DNA from: an uncultured Oscillospiraceae bacterium
GTDB lineage: Bacteria; Bacillota; Clostridia; Oscillospirales; Oscillospiraceae
NCBI GenBank assembly: GCA_910579485.1
Contig: CAJTVO010000002.1
Span: 9,591 to 73,590 of the forward strand
Reading direction: 5' to 3'
Length of the DNA stretch: 64,000 bases
In this document: positions 62,758 to 64,000 of the stretch, one piece after another
Layout of the letters: each line of letters begins with the position of its first letter
Position numbering within the stretch: the stretch's first letter is position 1
The notes under the pieces: model-generated
Told to the model about the DNA's origin: nothing
Seen by the model: only the letters and a program-made list of their open reading frames with translations
The model's database searches: none
Made by a program: the position numbers and the translations under genes

Positions 62758-64000
62758 GGCGTCCCCTCCCCTCCGATCAGCATATCGATCCTGCCCCAGA
62801 ACTCCTCCGGCTTCACCGGGCGCAGGGGCTTGCGCCGGTCGCCGCCCTCCCCTTCGGTGAAGTGGCAGGCGGAGGCAAATTCACAGTAGGTACACGCATT
62901 GTCGCTCTCGCTGACGTAGCAGGGGTCCGCGTCGATCACGCCCCCCCGGAGCTCTCCGGCGATGGTCTCAAGCATCCCGTTCACCAGCCGGCCCAGCTTT
63001 CCCAGCTCCTCGGCAGTAGCCAGCCCTCCGGTGATCCCGCCGCCCCGGCCTACGGCCAGGGGGAGGAACCGGGGCTCCTCCAGCGCGCCGTGCTCCATGG
63101 CCCGGAGCACCTCCGGTTGGCTGAGCACCAGGCCGCTGCGGCGCAGCTCCTTGTCCAGGGCGGCCCGGAGCGCCTCCGCCTCCACGGCCCGGGGCTTGCT
63201 CACCAGCACGTCCCGGGCGGGCAGGTACAGCACCCCCGCCGGGACGATCTCCTGCCCGAACACCCTCCGGCCCTCCTGCTCCAGGGCGAAGAGGTAGATC
63301 AGCATCTGCAGATTCAGCCCGTGGCAGACGTCGCTGAGATCGAAGGCCTTCTTCCCGGATTTGTAGTCCACCACCCGCAGGTACAGCTTTCCATCGGAGA
63401 GCCAGCCGTCCACCCGGTCCACCCGGCCCGATACGGTGAGGTCCGCGTCCCCGCTGCGGATGGTGACGGCGGGCATGGCCTCCCCCTCGCCGAAGCCCAG
63501 CTCAAAGGCCATGGGCGCGAAATCGGAGTGGGCCAGCTCGTCGGCCACGTTGGCCACGATGGTCCCCACCGTCTTGCGCAGGCGGCGGAAGAGATATTTG
63601 AAGCGCTCGTCCCGCTTGTCGAAGTCCGGCAGGACCTCCGCCATGTACCGGTCCACCGCCGCCCCGGTCAGCCGGGACAGCTCCCGGGGCTCCAGCTTGG
63701 CGAAGCCTCCCCGCTCCATGGCATGGCGGGTCACATCCTCCAGGACAAAGTGGAGGAAGGCCCCCACCTGGGAAGCGTCGAACCCCGCCGGGGTCCGCTC
63801 CTTCGCCCGCAGGCCGTACTCCATGAAGTAGGCGAAGTGGCAGGAGCTGATCTTATCCAGACGGCTGGCGGACATGCGGCAGCTGCGCCCGTAGAGGACG
63901 TCCACCGCGTCGGCGGAGAGCCGCCCCCGGGTCATCCCGGCGGCACGCTCCATGGCGTCCAAGGACGCCCGGTACCGCCCGTCCCCGGCGAAGTAGCTCC
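62742..64000 (-). CDS. addB: ATP-dependent nuclease subunit B, C-terminal part (5' end outside window)
   Basis: About 419 codons are visible, open to the window edge. The PD-(D/E)XK nuclease core shows G-R-V-D-R-V-D-G-W and V-V-D-Y-K-S-G-K-K. Four cysteines of the iron-sulfur cluster are recognisable: one in S-S-C-H-F-A-Y-F-M near the nuclease start and three in C-T-Y-C-E-F-A-S-A-C near the C-terminus, the spacing described for AddB. The helicase-like N-terminal half lies beyond the window. It overlaps addA, as usual for addBA operons. Confidence 0.95.
   Translation of the reverse strand, partial: SYFAGDGRYRASLDAMERAAGMTRGRLSADAVDVLYGRSCRMSASRLDKISSCHFAYFMEYGLRAKERTPAGFDASQVGAFLHFVLEDVTRHAMERGGFAKLEPRELSRLTGAAVDRYMAEVLPDFDKRDERFKYLFRRLRKTVGTIVANVADELAHSDFAPMAFELGFGEGEAMPAVTIRSGDADLTVSGRVDRVDGWLSDGKLYLRVVDYKSGKKAFDLSDVCHGLNLQMLIYLFALEQEGRRVFGQEIVPAGVLYLPARDVLVSKPRAVEAEALRAALDKELRRSGLVLSQPEVLRAMEHGALEEPRFLPLAVGRGGGITGGLATAEELGKLGRLVNGMLETIAGELRGGVIDADPCYVSESDNACTYCEFASACHFTEGEGGDRRKPLRPVKPEEFWGRIDMLIGGEGTPWASN

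Overview
The window looks like the chromosome of a GC-rich, spore-forming Clostridia member, most likely an Oscillospiraceae relative of the Flavonifractor/Lawsonibacter type. This placement rests on gene content, not on a marker tree. The supporting signs are sporulation genes (spoIIM, yunB, sipL and a 24-codon spoVM), a class A RNase P RNA, a PASTA kinase/PP2C pair, cdaA-cdaR, remA, a short metH without a reactivation domain, and addAB. Most genes lie on the minus strand in tightly overlapping operons, many with ATGA-type junctions. No rRNA, tRNA or CRISPR array is visible.

Region by region: 1-3.2 kb holds the tail of a Sel1-repeat protein, an unknown protein, and a plus-strand operon yqeG / M24 aminopeptidase / flavoprotein. 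3.2-8.5 kb (minus) holds metH, xerD, spoIIM, a TIGR04086-type membrane protein and yajC. 8.5-10.5 kb is an AT-richer cassette: a TetR regulator facing a three-gene membrane-protein operon across overlapping promoters. 10.6-13 kb holds an EamA transporter and a YnbB-type PLP enzyme. 13-22.5 kb is an antimicrobial-peptide-type ABC exporter with four tandem permease genes (one frameshifted), a histidine kinase, and a response regulator separated from it by a WYL / GIY-YIG / macro-domain / FtsZ-fragment module.

22.5-29.3 kb holds yfcE, ligA, yunB, a palindromic repeat element, murD, rnpB and a GH29 fucosidase. 29.3-37.5 kb holds dapA, an acetyltransferase, sipL-spoVM, and an AraC regulator divergent from a GH13 amylase and a MATE pump. 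37.6-64 kb is a housekeeping superblock read on the minus strand: addB-addA, carD-ispD-ispF, a DUF3343/cysteine-desulfurase pair, cdaA-cdaR-rseC-DUF5685-dnaJ-like, yicC-remA-gmk-rpoZ-priA-def-fmt-protease-rsmB-rlmN-prpC-prkC-rsgA. Two VOC-family genes are lodged inside this last run.

The parts most worth following are the WYL/GIY-YIG/macro/FtsZ-fragment module (18.6-21.75 kb), the TetR cassette with face-to-face promoters (about 9.15 kb), three 12-bp-spaced GGTTAA repeats in front of the ABC operon, the inverted-repeat-bounded palindrome element at 25.74-25.97 kb, and the easily missed spoVM gene beside sipL.
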